NCBI GenBank assembly: GCA_004519485.1 | Contig: CP038128.1 | Span: forward strand, 513,001 to 577,000 | Source: Nannochloropsis oceanica | Taxonomy: Eukaryota; Sar; Eustigmatophyceae; Eustigmatales; Monodopsidaceae | Direction of reading: 5' to 3' | Length of the DNA: 64,000 nt | Part shown: positions 1-12,400 of the stretch, in pieces | How the letters are laid out: every line of letters starts with the position of its first letter | How positions within the stretch are numbered: the first letter of the stretch is position 1 | Position numbers and translations under genes: made by a program | Notes under the pieces: generated by a model | Told to the model about the DNA's origin: nothing | Database searches by the model: none | The model's input: only the letters and a program-made list of their open reading frames with translations

Positions 1-1
1 A

Positions 2-388
2 AGCACCAGTGGCAGCAATAATGGTGATGATTGTGAGAAGGATCCCTTTCAACCTCCCTCCCGCCAACCCCCTCCGCTCCCTTCCCAAGCAACAGCTACT
101 CCTAGTTCTTCCGCCCCTGCTGCTCCTACCGCCCCTCCGTCCTCTCCCCCCTTCCTCCCCGCGGCTGTGGAGGCCGGGGCCTCCGCTCCGGTGATGACGG
201 CCGTTGGTGTCGAGGGAGGGGGGGAGGGAGGACCTGTGTACGACATTCCGCTTCCTCCTACAACTGCCCCTGTGAGAGCGGAGCCCGCGCTGGTGCTACC
301 CCCGGCACCATCGACGTCAGGGAGTGGAGGGCCAGGGGGAGAAGTGGATGATCTGTTGACTCGGTTTCAACGGTTGCAGCAGCGATAG
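2..388 (+). CDS. IST1-like ESCRT-III regulator, C-terminal fragment
   Basis: The reading frame is open from the left edge to a stop at 386-388, giving the last 128 residues of a gene that begins outside the window. Most of it is a Pro/Ser/Ala-rich linker. The last residues (DDLLTRFQRLQQR) match the MIT-interacting motif that closes IST1/CHMP proteins: an acidic start, spaced Leu, and Arg before the final Leu. IST1 binds Vps4 and other MIT-domain proteins and tunes ESCRT-III disassembly at endosomes and during cytokinesis. The N-terminal helical ESCRT domain would lie to the left and is not visible. The assignment therefore rests on the tail motif and linker composition only. Another MIM-bearing ESCRT protein is possible. 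Confidence 0.5.
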   Translation, partial: STSGSNNGDDCEKDPFQPPSRQPPPLPSQATATPSSSAPAAPTAPPSSPPFLPAAVEAGASAPVMTAVGVEGGGEGGPVYDIPLPPTTAPVRAEPALVLPPAPSTSGSGGPGGEVDDLLTRFQRLQQR

Positions 389-841
389 AGGGGGGGGGGG
401 GATGGAAGGAGTTTCGTATGGGGGGTGTTTGAATTGACGATACTGCAGAGGGGGGAAGGAGGAGGGGAGAAAATAAATAAAACAATGATATGTTAATATG
501 AGGAGAGAGCAGGGCGAGTGGCCCTTCCTAGGTTCGATGGATTCAAGTGTTGAGTGCTTTGGTTGCCGTTCTCTTGTGTGCCCCTGCGCACATGTGCTTC
601 TTCCAGTGTGTGGTGATTCGAACTCTTCCTTTTCCTCATTCTCTTTTTCTTTTTTATTCTTTCTTCTTTTGATTTCTTGTTCTTTTGTGAAATCTTTTTC
701 CTCCATTCTACCTTCCGCCCTCTCCGTCCCGCCCTCTCTCCCTGCCCCCCCCATTCCGCCTCTATTCCAAGTAAGCAACTCTCTCTCTCTCCTTGCCTCC
801 TCTCCCCTCCCTTCCCTCCCTCCCTCCCTCTCTCCCTCCCT
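389..841. other. Convergent intergenic region, low complexity
   Basis: This lies between the stop codons of the IST1-like gene (+) and the proteasome gene (-). It holds a G run near 391-400, an AT-rich stretch near 470-500, and long T/C-rich tracts (about 600-845, with TCTC and CCCT runs). No coding region is supported. Confidence 0.7.
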
Positions 842-2035
842 CTACCAGGACCCGTCCGAGTCCATGCCTGCCTTGGGCGCCGAAAACGACGCGAGGTCCC
901 AGACTGTCTCCAATTTAAACGCCGGCGAGACCAGCACGCCACTCGCATCCGCCTTGGCGATCTGTATCCTGTTCAATGCACGGCAGTCCCTGTCGAAAAA
1001 CAAAAAAGAAGGAAGAAAGGGAAGGAGGGAGGCAGAGGCCCGGGGGGGGGGGGGGGGAAGTGCGTGGATTTGAGGAGGCATGGATTAAACGAATGACCCA
1101 TCGACACATGAAAAAGGAAGGGGCCGGGTACATCCAAGATGATTATTAGCCTTCACTACGCCCACGGACGTGCAAAAAGGCGACGAACCTGTAGAACAGC
1201 ACACGCATGCAGTCCTCCAACAACGCCCGGGCCTCCCCCTCCGTCATGTTTTCGTGCCATCGTTTGCGCATAATGGGCAACGCAAGGTAAGACCCGAAGC
1301 CCGTGGCCATCACATCGTCGGAGAATGCCGTGCCGATCATGTCCAGGTGGCCGAGGAAAGGCTTGCCGTCCTTGTACCCACCCACCAGCACCTGGGGTCG
1401 TGTGAGGGAACAACGGAGGGAGGGAGGGAGGGAAGGAAGGAAGCGTCAATCGCCTGCACACCCTCTCAAATTCCATCTCTATCCTCTCCAGGTGACAAAG
1501 CAAAGGCATGGCCTCCTTGTATCTATCAGGCAAGACCTGAATTCAGGAAATAAAAACAGGGCTTGTATGCACCCTTCCCTCCCTCCATCCGTCCCTCCCT
1601 CCCTCCCTCCTTCCCTACCTCATTCCACAACGGATTGAACTTGTTTCGCTTGCTGTAAAAAATTGCCCTCAAGTAATGAAATAGCTCGGCGGGGGAGTGG
1701 GCGAAGCCATCATTGGCATTCAAGTCATCCTGGTGTAGCTTCTCGAGCATCTCCCCGATCGCCTGGAAATCAGAAAATTCTCCTCCAGCCCCCAAAATGG
1801 TATGCTCCCCCACCGTGTTCAACCGCGTCACGTCCTTGAATCGCGCCAAGGAACCGTACGAGGCCAATGTATCCGCGGCAAGCATCACACCACCGTTGTA
1901 CTTAACGCCCAGGACCGACGTGCCTGTCACCATAGGGGAGTGCGTGCGTTTGCTCGGGCCAGCCCCGGCCACAGTGGCAGTGCCAGCAGCAGCTGTGCCG
2001 GTAAGACCATTGTTCTTCACCGTCACGCCGAACAT
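842..2035 (-). CDS. PSMB4: 20S proteasome subunit beta type-4 (beta-7)
   Basis: Three exons on the minus strand, 2035-1619, 1391-1189 and 989-842, join in phase to give 255 residues (human PSMB4 has 264). All introns are GT-AG. The mature domain begins around PMVTGTSVLGVKYNGGVMLA, followed by the family stretches ASYGSLARFKDV and NPLWN/VLVGGYKDGKPFLG. ALLEDCMRVLFYR and LNRIQIAKA sit near the end. Beta-7 is one of the non-catalytic beta subunits: the residue before MVTGTS is part of a processed propeptide, not an active threonine nucleophile. It packs in the beta ring of the 20S core and helps hold the two rings together. The 3' exon alone has no recognisable start, so its assignment depends on splicing. 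Upstream it faces TFIIB across about 1.4 kb. Confidence 0.93.
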
Positions 2036-2218
2036 GTTGGTCGTTTCGGATTGAACGCTGACGATGAGAAGGAGTAGTAAGAGGCTAGTAGTGTACTGTT
2101 TTGGGAATAGAGAAGGAAAGGAAGGAGGAAGAAAGGAGGGGGAAGAGGGAGAAGAGAGGGTGAGACAGCATATTTGCGCGCAGCAGACGTAAGTGCAAGA
2201 CTCGGCAACAAGACACTG

Positions 2219-2434
2219 CGTAACAGTGCGTCGATGATGCGGTACAGATTACGAACATGCACTGCTGCTATTGCAGTGTTGCAGCTGCTGCCGCCATGTC
2301 CCCGCCGCGGTATCATCACATCAACGCGTAACAGGGCGCCGATGATGCGGTACGGATTACGAACATGCACTGCTACTCTTGCAGTGTTGCAGCTGCTGCC
2401 GCCATGTCCCCGCCGCGGCATCATCACATCAACG
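2219..2434. repeat. 108-bp tandem duplication, two copies
   Basis: Copy 1 (about 2219-2326) and copy 2 (about 2327-2434) differ by a handful of substitutions. Both carry the stretches GATGATGCGGTAC, GCAGTGTTGCAGCTGCTGCC and CCCCGCCGCGG. The unit length is divisible by three, so frames stay open across it, but no protein family is recognisable. It sits upstream of PSMB4. Confidence 0.85.
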
Positions 2435-2709
2435 CGCAGGTAAGACCTGACCGCCAATGAAAAAACAGACGCCCCACAACCATGCCAGCTCCTGGCAACA
2501 GGCCGCTGAACGATAACATAGCAAAGCCTCAAAGGACGACGAATTTTCACAGGTCCATCCTCTTTGTCTCTCCCCCGGGCAGGCAACATCATCACATGCG
2601 GGCAGTGGCAGCGAATTCCAGCCCCTCTTCCCCAGAGCAACCTCACGACCACGACTACCATTACCACCTTATCAACCCACAAGCCACCACACAATGACGT
2701 ACCACGTGA

Positions 2710-3201
2710 CTAGAAACCGTCTTCTGGATTCGCATGCACTGGCGCTTCGAATTCGGGAGCGTGCAGCACGGAGGAAAAAGGGTCGACGACGAAGTCGAGA
2801 CTCTCTCTTCTTTTCCTATTGTTGATGCGTGTGGGGGAGGAGGAGCAGGGAGGGAAATTGAACGAGTGCAGGCTCTCAATAATCACGCAACCATTGACAG
2901 GCTGTGGGAAGAAGGCTAAAGAGAGCAGGGGACGAAGAACCCCATCGACTTCGTTTCCCAGCGAAGGCGCCTGCCTGCCGGCGATGCTTTTGTCTGTGGA
3001 CCCGAAATCTGAAGGCTCCCTCTGCATTGTCTTGTTTTGGTAAGGAGTGTCACAACCACACTCCCGACATCTGCTCCACATATCCTCCGAGTCCACCCAC
3101 ACCCCATACACTTCCTTGACATGTTGGTGGGAAGGACTATGGGTGGTGGTCTCTGTGGTATTTCTTTTGTGACGCCTCGCTCCCGCACCCCTCACGTCCA
3201 C
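2710..3201 (-). CDS. Hypothetical protein, doubtful
   Basis: This is a 163-codon open frame starting with ATG at 3201 and lying alone between PSMB4 and TFIIB. The product has no signal peptide, membrane segment or repeat. It has a Cys cluster (CRECGC) near residue 46 and a moderately acidic C-terminal third. I recognise no family. It could be a short lineage-specific gene or a chance frame in 5'-flanking DNA. Its composition is less biased than the obvious shadow frames nearby, which is the only reason for listing it. Confidence 0.25.
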   Translation of the reverse strand: MDVRGAGARRHKRNTTETTTHSPSHQHVKEVYGVWVDSEDMWSRCRECGCDTPYQNKTMQREPSDFGSTDKSIAGRQAPSLGNEVDGVLRPLLSLAFFPQPVNGCVIIESLHSFNFPPCSSSPTRINNRKRRESLDFVVDPFSSVLHAPEFEAPVHANPEDGF

Positions 3202-3405
3202 GTTTTCCCTCCCTCCATCTCCTCCTTCCCCAACTCACACAAACCCGCACACATGCACACACCCATCACAGCTGCTCACACCAGCGCATACGCCCGACAC
3301 TGTCAGTACCGCCGCTTATTCACAACCAACAACCGTGGCCCCGTATTATCCCCTTTTCCCTCAACTTGGCTCTTCCACCACCACGTCCTCGTTAATATTA
3401 GCGCC

Positions 3406-6148
3406 ATGAATCCCGAGACGTGCACCAAGTGCAGGAGCCTCGACATAATCACAGGTTCGTTTTCTTTGTCTCGTCATCTTGCGTCCTTGAGTTGCGGTCA
3501 GAAACCCGTTTCCCCCCTCGAGTTCCCTCAATTCCCACCCTTCCAACCAGGGATAAGATAGACAGCACAACAACCCACCCAGACGCGGAAACAATAACTT
3601 CGGTGCGCTTCTTCTTGGACGGTGTAGGTGTGTGACGCAGGCTATGGGAAGAGAAAGATGAGTAGGGGGGAAAGGCGATCCATTCGTCGTAGCCGCCCTA
3701 CCTCTCTCCCTAGGCCTCTCCCTCGCAAGCCTGCCGACCGACTCCCACTCCTCCAAAGAGAGACGCAATCGAAAAAAATACCCCCACTCCCCCCGGCCTA
3801 GCCCGTCCCTCTCTCCCTCTCTCGCGCAAGCGAGCGGCGGGAGCCGTGAAGACCACCAACAGATACAAAAGAGAAGCAAACTTCCCTCTCCCTCGTTCTC
3901 CTCCCCCTCAAACGTAACCCGTCAAATTGATACGATCAATCTAACCTTATTCCCTGTGTGGCATATTTACATCCCAACGTAACCCTTTTTCGCTCTCCGG
4001 CGTCATGCGAGAACGGCATGCGCTGACCATCCCACCCCAGTTCCTGTGTTGGTGCCCCTGTCGGTGCTGCTGCTCCCCTTCCTTCTGCATGCCTTGTTGT
4101 CGAGCCCAGTGCTCATTTTCGGAACGGGTGACCAAGCGGCTTGCAGCCCACCTTTCCTTCCACCATCCCACGTGATACTCAGGGGTTCAGGGCGTATTGT
4201 AATGTTATTGTTATGGTCGTTGCAGGCGAACATTCATGTGTGTCTGTACCTCTTGCTACAAGCCCAGCCTCTTATTTGAGCAATTCAGCAGGGACCACAA
4301 ATTGTACTACAGCCGGAAGTGTTTCCAGCAACTTTCAAAATTGATCATTTGCGGGTCATTCATGTGAAGTTCGTGACTTAACCTCGGGTCTGCAATGACG
4401 AGCAAGTTTTGTCTTGTCTCTGTTAGCAGCCTTTCTCTCGTCCTGGACGTCGTGGTGGTTGTCGTCGCTGCGAGAGGCTTCGTTTCAAGCGATGTGACCG
4501 GCCAGCCACCCCTTCACTTTGCTTGTATGTAGTAAATATACGTTTGTGGGAGTTCATTGTACGGTAGCCAAGAAGCTAGGTTCTTGGATGGAATTTGTCG
4601 TTATTGGAGCTGACCTTTGCAGCGACGCGACGGGGATGCAGCGAGATGAGACTGAAGTTTTATTTTGGCTTGAATGAGGCGAAGAAATCAGCTCTTGTCG
4701 ACACTTTCCGCCCGCTTGCTCCACTCGTTGGAAGATGGAGCCTCTTGTCTTGGAACAAGGGAGGGCCTTTATCCTTTTTGTGTCGCCGTGGTTGCGGTAG
4801 TTAACGGTGTGTGCTTTTAGATCGTGATTGTTGGCGAGACGACAGCACACTCTGCCAGTACCGTCATCCTCTCGCGCATGCCCCAGCTCCTGTGCTGCTG
4901 CTGCCGCAGAGCAAGGCCTTCGATTACACCGCCGACAATTACCGCCGCCACCACTATGAAGCGAGGGAGTCTTATAATATATTGCCAGTCTAGATGCCTT
5001 CCTTCCTCGCCCCTTTTCCTCTTTTCCACCCGCCCTCGCTTTCAACCCCTCCACTCACCATATCCTCGATCCCTCCCTCCTCTTTCTTCTTCCTTCAAAT
5101 CAAAACAGATCACCGGTCCGGCGACGTGATCTGCCGCGGCTGTGGAGAAGTCCAAGCTGAGCGCCTTGTGGACGAAGGAGCCGAGTGGAACCGCTATGAT
5201 GACAATGATGGAAAAGGAGACCCTTCCCGGGTGGGGGGTGAGCTGGGAGGAACGGCCTCTCGTATATGGGGGGGCTCATCGGCAAGTATGCCAGGGGCAG
5301 GACGAGGGGGAGGAAGCGGGGGAGGGAGCAGTAAGAAAAGGAAGGCGCAGCAAGGGGCGGCCGCTTTGACGGGGGCAGATCTAGCAAATAAGAAAAGTCG
5401 GGCACAGGGGAAATTGGAGAAGGTGTGTATGCTCTTATCGGACTCGTGCCGGTCGTTGCACTTGGACGAGAGGGTCGCTCAGGTTGGTTTTACAATCGCC
5501 GACAGCGCAAGCACGGAGGGGGTCTTTAAGGGAAAGGCTGAAAGTGTATTGGTTGCGGCCGTATTATACTTGGCGTGCAAGCACTGTGGGGTCCTCAAGA
5601 GCATTGCCGAGGTCTGCTCGGAGTTGGGGACGAACAAATTTGAGGTAGGGCGAGTGATCAACGATATCTCCCGGAAGGTCAAGGCATTGGAAGCCGTCGT
5701 TTTCTCTCCCGAGGAAGTAGTGGATAAATATGGGGGCCAGTTGCGGCTCCCGTTGGGTTTGCGCGCGGCGGCGGTCGATGTAATGAAAACTGCGAGGGAA
5801 TTGGAGGGGTTTCAGGGCATGCACCCGCAAACGCTTGCGGGGGCGGCCTTGTTGTTGTTGAGCAACACGAAAAAGATGCCGCAGTTGGTGGTGGCAGATG
5901 GAGTCGTAAAGAAGGAAGAAGGGATAAAAAGCGGGGGGCAGAGGGAGGCGTTGGCCGGGACTGTTTTCCCACCTCCTGCGCGGTCGGTGGGGGAGGTGAC
6001 GGGTGCAACGCTTGTGGGGGTAGGGACGATGAAGAAAGCGCATGCCCTTTTGTATGAGCATCGAGAGAGGGTTGTTCCGTTGGTGTACGCGGCGGAGATG
6101 GCGAGTCATTTACTGGAGTTGAGTCCTCCGACGGAGTTGGATTCGTAG
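3406..6148 (+). CDS. TFIIB: Transcription initiation factor IIB
   Basis: Two exons, 3406-3454 and 5109-6148, join in phase (ACA-G/AT) to encode 362 residues. The first exon supplies the first zinc-ribbon knuckle (CTKC) and the second exon the other (CRGC). The spacing and the DHRSGD link agree with plant TFIIB. Next come the B-finger region (EWNRYDD, DPSRVGGEL) and a Gly/Ser-rich insert of about 50 residues. Two cyclin folds follow: ACKHCGVLKSIAEVC in the first, and VVDKYGGQLRLPLGLR through MHPQTLAGAALLL in the second. TFIIB bridges TBP-bound promoter DNA and RNA polymerase II and sets the start site. The 1,654-bp intron is far longer than the others seen here. The in-frame ATG at 4994 would lose the first knuckle, so it is not used. 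Confidence 0.93.
3455..5108 (+). other. Long intron of TFIIB
   Basis: This GT-AG intron (GTTCGT at the donor, AAACAG at the acceptor) has a CT-rich tract before the acceptor. It is 1.65 kb against roughly 70-500 bp for the other introns in this window. I found no convincing nested gene: frames on both strands are short or compositionally biased, and no tRNA-like fold was seen. Confidence 0.75.
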
Positions 6149-6430
6149 AAAGCGAGGGAGCGAAAGAGGTGCAGGATGTACAAAATCAAAAGGAACAGAG
6201 AAAGGAGCGAGCCGTGTGTGTACAACTAACAAACGAAACATCGAACAAATAGACAGCGAGAAACTCAAAGCATTTGCTGTAACGGGCTTGTGGATGAATA
6301 TATGACCTCATCCATGTCATTTTTTCTATTTTTTGGCGCTTCGTTTCACGTTCGTTTTTCAACAGGCGCCAATTGCTTTCAAGGTGTCAATGTACACATA
6401 AAGGGAAGGGGGAAAGAAAGGAGAGAGTGG

Positions 6431-9400
6431 CTACGTTCTGCGTGGCTGGAGAAGTGACAGGGATGGAAGAGGGACGCCCTGCTGCTGCTGTTGCAGCTGT
6501 TGTTGCTGCTGCGGGGGTAGGTGCTGTCGCTGCTCGAGTGTCAGTCTCATCACGTCAAAAGGACGGACTTCTCTTCCCAATGCCGGATCAGGCGTCTGAA
6601 GGAACGAAAGGATGGTTTGAGGGTGATGTTTCTCGAGCTCCTTCAGAAGCAGCAACAATCGCTCCGCCATGTAAACGAGGCATCCACTCGTCTCCTCTCC
6701 GCTCAAAACACCCATATCAGGTGTCACCTGATTAGACTCCGAAAAGGCCAAAGACGGAACAAGCAGCCGCTGCTCCTCCTCTTCCTGTTGTTGTTGAAGT
6801 CGTTGCTTCTTTTGCTTTGCCGTCACTTTGATGGTGGTAGGGATGGGAGTAGCCATTGCTGTTGATGCTGCTGCTGCTGGAGGACTGGAGGGAGAGCCGA
6901 CCCGTTGCTGCGCGGCTAGAAGTTTTATATAATGGGCGCAAAACCTCATCACTTCTTCCAAGCGTCGAGTGGCTTCGAACGAGGCGCCTGTCACGTAGGT
7001 AGCCATGCAATCTGGCGGTACCTCCATCACTAGATCCAGCACCGCTCGCCACAGATTAGGACGGAAGGCCAGGCCCCAAAAGGTGGTGCTGACACGTTTG
7101 AGGGGACGCATCTCAATCTCAATATCTACAGCGGTGGGAGTGGATCCATTGGGAGGAGCAGCAGTGGTGGTGTTGGTGCTTGTGCCTGGTGCCATTGCTG
7201 CTGCTGCTGCTGCCGGGGTGGAGACAAAGGAAGCAAGGAAGGTCTCGGTCCCTCCACAGGCTGACGAGGCGGAAGGCAGGAAAGGCGGATACTTGTGACG
7301 ATGAGCACTACCATGAGAAGTGGGACCAGCGGAGGAAGGACGAGGGAAGTAGAAAGGAGCGTGGATAGAAGGCCGAGCAGAAGAAGGGCTGGCGTCAGCG
7401 ACTAAAATCTCTGTCAAAACAGGTATTTTGCGTAGCATCAAATACGGGTGCCGATGTGCCAGCTCGTTCAATCGATTCACGGCTTCATTATCGCGTTGTC
7501 CGTCCAAACCCAACCGACAAAGCTGCGCAACGTCATCCGGCATATATTGCTCTACCATCGTCGAACAGGGGCGACGCAAGAGACCCTCCCCCTGTTGCAA
7601 GACACGGACGACGAAGCTGGTGTCCACTCGTTCTTCCCGCAAGATGGTTGCGACATCGAGAGGAAAAGACATGTAAAGACGATGAAACAAATAGGCTTCC
7701 ACCGGTAGAAAAGTATTCCTAGTCGAGCTGTCGTTGGTGTTGGCCTTATCCGCTGGTGTGCGAAGCAAGGAGAGTAAATGCAGTAGAAGCTGGCGGCGGA
7801 AGGCGGCGTGACGGCCAGAGAGATGTAAGCAAAGGGCAGTGATCGATTCGTGAAAAAGCAGAAGATGATCTGGGCATTTGCGGCAGCTGCTGCTGCTGCT
7901 GCTGCTGCTGCTGCAGCTGCTGCTACCCACAAGAGTAAGCCCTTGAGAGATAAGCTTCAACAGGGCCATGGCCTCCACAGACCTCAAACAAGATGTTGCT
8001 CCTCCACTCAATAACAGTGGATGATGCATCCCCCCCCTGCTTTTTCCCGCACATTTATATCGAGGCATTGTCGCTGCTGAGAACGACAAGGCCGCCGCGG
8101 CCGCAGCCGCCGAGCCTTGAAGCGTCCCGGGTGTAAGCCCCAACTCACTTACCATGGGGCTCTGTCCCGGCCGACAAAACCAGCGCTGCAACAAACATAA
8201 GGCCACATACACATCCAATGAGGAAAATTTGCTCGTAGCACCTTCACCGCCTACCAGATTAGCCTTGCCCATCTCTTTGAAAATTCTTCGGACCAACGGC
8301 TCGAGCTCGTCAACCGAAAAGGTCTCAAGCACTTGCGCCAACAGCGCCAGGCGGAGCTTACTGCAACGTCCCCCTCCGATAGCAACAGCTTCTGGAGGGC
8401 GGAGAAGTAGCAGATCCCAAATCAACCCTTGGCAACGAGCACCCAACCCCTCCTCATCTGTCGCCATCCAATACATCTGACACAATTTGCACAACACACT
8501 CGCTGTCGAGCGTATCGCTCCCTCCACCGCCGCCGTGTCTATCTCCTCTTCCTTCCCCTCTGCTGTGGCAGCAGGCAACACACGCTCATGCAAGGTCTGC
8601 AAGACATGACTGACTTCGACTAGCTGCTTCTCCCCATCCCTCCCATGTTTACGGGACCACCGCCAGCGGCCCGAGGGTCCCATCGCCTCCTCGGAACCCA
8701 AAATCTCAACAGCGCGACGCAAAACCTCAAGGCTACCTGCTTCTAAAGCTACTCCAGATACGAGAAGGGCGCGTCCAATCACGTCGTCTAGTACTTCCTT
8801 TCTTTTGAGAGGAGGCTGTGTGGCTTTCTTTTTCTTGGCAGGGCGCATTAGCTCGAGTAAGGCCTGGCGAGCACAGGGAGGCAGAGAGGGAAGGAGATGA
8901 TTCGCTGTCAATGCCATCACTGGATCCGGCTTTTTTGCTGGAGCTGCGGTAGGAGTTGCTACTACTTTTGCTGCTGCTGCCGCTGCTGCTGCTGCTGCTG
9001 CCGCTGCTGCTGCTGCTGCTGCTGCTGCGTGGGCGTCATGCAACTTGCTGTTCAGGCCCCTCGTACTGCCCACGAGCATAGAGCCTTGATACGCCCTGCT
9101 GCAGGCGGCTGGGGTAGAAACGGGAGCCGAGGAAGGTCCCGTCCTTCGAGTCGGCGCGCCCCTTCTCTTCTTCTCCGTTATCACAGATGCTACAGTTGCT
9201 GCTTTCGTAGGCTCCTTGACCTCCTTCCCCAACCAAGCACAAAACATACCGGCACATGCACCATTCTCCTTGTCGTCTTTGGCCGCGTGGAATTTTATGT
9301 AAGCCGCGACCCGTCGTGCCAGCTTTCGAATAAAAGCACGTCGCGTACCGAGCCTTCGATCCAGGCCCCAGGTTGCAAGGGAGGAAGGGGAGAGAAGGTT

Positions 9401-12400
9401 CTGGTACACCTCACCGCTCCTATCTTTTTTGTGCTTGCCAAGTTCTTCGGTTCGAGAAAGGCCGGCGTGAAAGCACTCGTGGGAGAGGCCCGAGCAGAGA
9501 AGGAGGCGGGGGAGAAGAGTGGGCGGCATGCAGCGGGCCGAAGCGGCAGAGACGGCGAGGCACTCGCTCTTAGCCAGCTGCATCCAATCGCCTGCTGACA
9601 AAGCTGCTCCTCGTCCTTCTCCTCTTCCTTCTCCCCCTCCTCCCTCTGTAGTGGCTGTAGATGCTGCAGTGGTAGAGGCCTCGCTTTCATTCAGCACCTT
9701 GACGGCACCGGGAACGCCAAGAGAGGGATCAGCGACAGCGTATGATCCAGAAGGAAAGAGTAGACCTAGCATTTTTTCCAACGCCTGGGGCAATACAGGC
9801 TCTTTGTGCATACTTAGGAGGGCGAGACAAGCAGAGAGGAGGGTCTCGGGTAGGAAGACTTCTGTTGGTGGTGCGGAGGGAGAAGCACTAAGCGCTAGCA
9901 TCAGTCGGACTTGGTCACCGCTTTGCCAGACCCGTGTGACTTTGCTGCTGCAGCTGCTCGTCACAGAAGCAGCAGCTTCATCAAGAGTAGCCACGATCTC
10001 TTCCACGATCAGCCTGCGTAAATGAGGTACATGCTGCATTGTCGCTTGCATCACCAGCTTTCGAGACGCTAAGACACTGGATGCCACAAAACTAAAAAAG
10101 GAAGGACTGCAGAACGCCCCACTCAATTTTAATCCTCGTCCTTTAGTCTTACTCCGACGAATCCGAAAACGCTCCCCCCCTGTCGGCGCTTGCATTTGCG
10201 CCTGTACAGCAACAGTACCTTGCCCATGACAGTGGTAGAAGAGAGCGAGCAAATAGAAGCTGATTGCGTGGTGGGAGGCCTCCACTTGCAATGCTTCATG
10301 GAGTGCCCGTAGGACGGGTGCAGGGTTCGCCTGGAAGCAAGGTAAGGACCCCAAGTGGAATGCCCACGCACAATGCTCCTGGCGGGCGTCAGCCAGAAAC
10401 GTCGGGCTGGCCAAAAGCGTCTGCAAATCGGCATTCGCGTCATAATGTCCTTTCATATTTCTAGGGCTGCTGGTGACGGCAAGAACTTGTCCCTCTTTCC
10501 CTTCCTCTTGCCGGCCCACCAACAACCTGTCCAATGCACGGCGAGCAGCAACCCGACGCACCGATTCGGGGGCGCACAGCTCCCCCGTAAACACAGACAA
10601 AGCCTTTATTGCCCTCATGACATTGTTCATCTCCTCCGTCTCGTCCTCTCCATCGCTCTGGGGGAAAAGTCGGCTTATGATAGTCCGGCGCATGGGCTCC
10701 AGGAGCTTCCGCAGAGCCAACTGTACAGCACTCGTCGTCATACCCCCTCCTTTCTCCTTCTCATTTTCCTGCCCCTTCTCTTGCTGTTGCTTCTGCAGTT
10801 GTTGATGTTGGTTTTGCTGCTGTTGCTGCTGCTCCATGTGGGCAATCATAAACATGTGACAAATACACTCAAGAGGTAACCTTTTCATTGTCACTTCTGG
10901 CTCAGCCGCCACTGCTGGAGCGAGCCATTCCATCGTCGTCTCCAGCATCCGTCTCGAAACACTACTGGACCCATCGCCCGCAATCGCCGCAGCCACAAAA
11001 TCAGGTTCTGTCGCCCGGCGTAAGCGCGCACCAATACCAAATTCGGCATCTGATGCCTTGAGTCGCTGTATTACTTGAGGTGGTGGTCGTCTGGGGGGCA
11101 TGCCCAAATCAAGGAAAAGTAGTGGAGAGAGGGCACTGGTGCGTTTGCCTTCCTCTCCGCTGGCAGGAAGTTTTCGTTTTTTGCTGGTCTGGATTCGGTG
11201 TCCTCGGAGGAGGTTGTTTAGGACGGCTTCTTCCTCTGTTAGCTCTACGTCTGCCGCTACTATCTGCTCCTCCTCCCCTCGAGACCGTCCCCTCGAGGCA
11301 TCGACAGAAGCGGTACCTGAAGACGACAAATTCGCCTTCTTTTTGCTGTTGCTGCTCCTGCCGCTACCACCAGCAGTCAACAAGGCCCCAGGTGGGGGAA
11401 AATGATACTGGTTGCACACTACCATCTGCATCAAACACCTCAACGTCGGACAATTTTCCCACAACCACCGTCCAACCGTTGCCGGATTGCTTCCACTTAC
11501 CAACAGCAACATCAAAGCCACCCGCCAAAACAAATCCGAGTGCGCCAACGCTGGCACTTGGTCGGCACTCAACCCTTTCCTCGCCAGCAAATCCCCACCC
11601 GGCTCATAAACTGCTAGACTGAATATGTCTTTTATCACAGCCGCTGCTCCTACTCCTTCTCCACGAAATTGCAACTCCACCCCTTCGTCCAACCCCTCCC
11701 CCCATACCGCCTTGGCAACCAAGTGATCTTGCTCTCTCTTCGCTACAATCCCCCCCGCCCTTTTAATCAAATCCTCCAGCTGTTCCAATACGGCTACACA
11801 TCCTCCAGCGGGTCTACAGGCAATGAGACGGGTCAACGCAGCTAGATGTCGACATGTGCTCTCCTCCACCCCGACATATCGAGCGAGAAAGGCCTCAGGG
11901 GATTTATCTGTCTTTTCAGGCTGCTGCGACGAATTGAGAAGCAATATGCTACAAAACAAAGACAAACCATCCTGGCGATGCGGTGCTGCTGTTGCTGCTG
12001 CTGCTGCTGCGGTTGTTGCAGAGGACGAGCACGAGGAAGGGAGGCGCGGCAAGATCTCTCGTGAAACCTGCAAAGAAAACCGGGCTACATGTGCATGAAA
12101 AGCCGCTATGTCCCGAATTGCCCACAACCGCAATCGCCACAGTTCAAAATGCTTGGATGCCAACAGCTCTTCTTCTGTCACGGCTCCCGAACTCAAAATC
12201 GCCCTTTTGGTTTTCGCATGTTGCTCATTCCAGGCTTTCCCCTGCTCTAGACATACTTGTGCGCGATACCGCAACAACGCTGTGACTCCCTCAGATACCG
12301 TCCGCAAAAAATCCTCCCACCTTCCCGCCCCCAAGGTGCTAAGCACGTGTCCAGGGAGGATAAGTAGACCTTCGACCAATTGCACAATATCAATGTTCTC

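Larger units (their letters stand above)
2036..3405. other. Divergent upstream region between PSMB4 and TFIIB
   Basis: About 1.37 kb separates two divergent start codons. It contains a 108-bp tandem duplication (see 2219-2434) and one moderately long minus-strand reading frame (2710-3201, listed separately). The rest shows no coding signal that I recognise. Promoters for both genes presumably lie here, but I could not place a specific motif. Confidence 0.6.

Noticed and set aside
2023-2694. A 223-codon minus-strand frame overlapping the PSMB4 start and the 108-bp duplication.
   Set aside because: Its length comes from the duplication, and it has no family features; it overlaps the real start in another frame.
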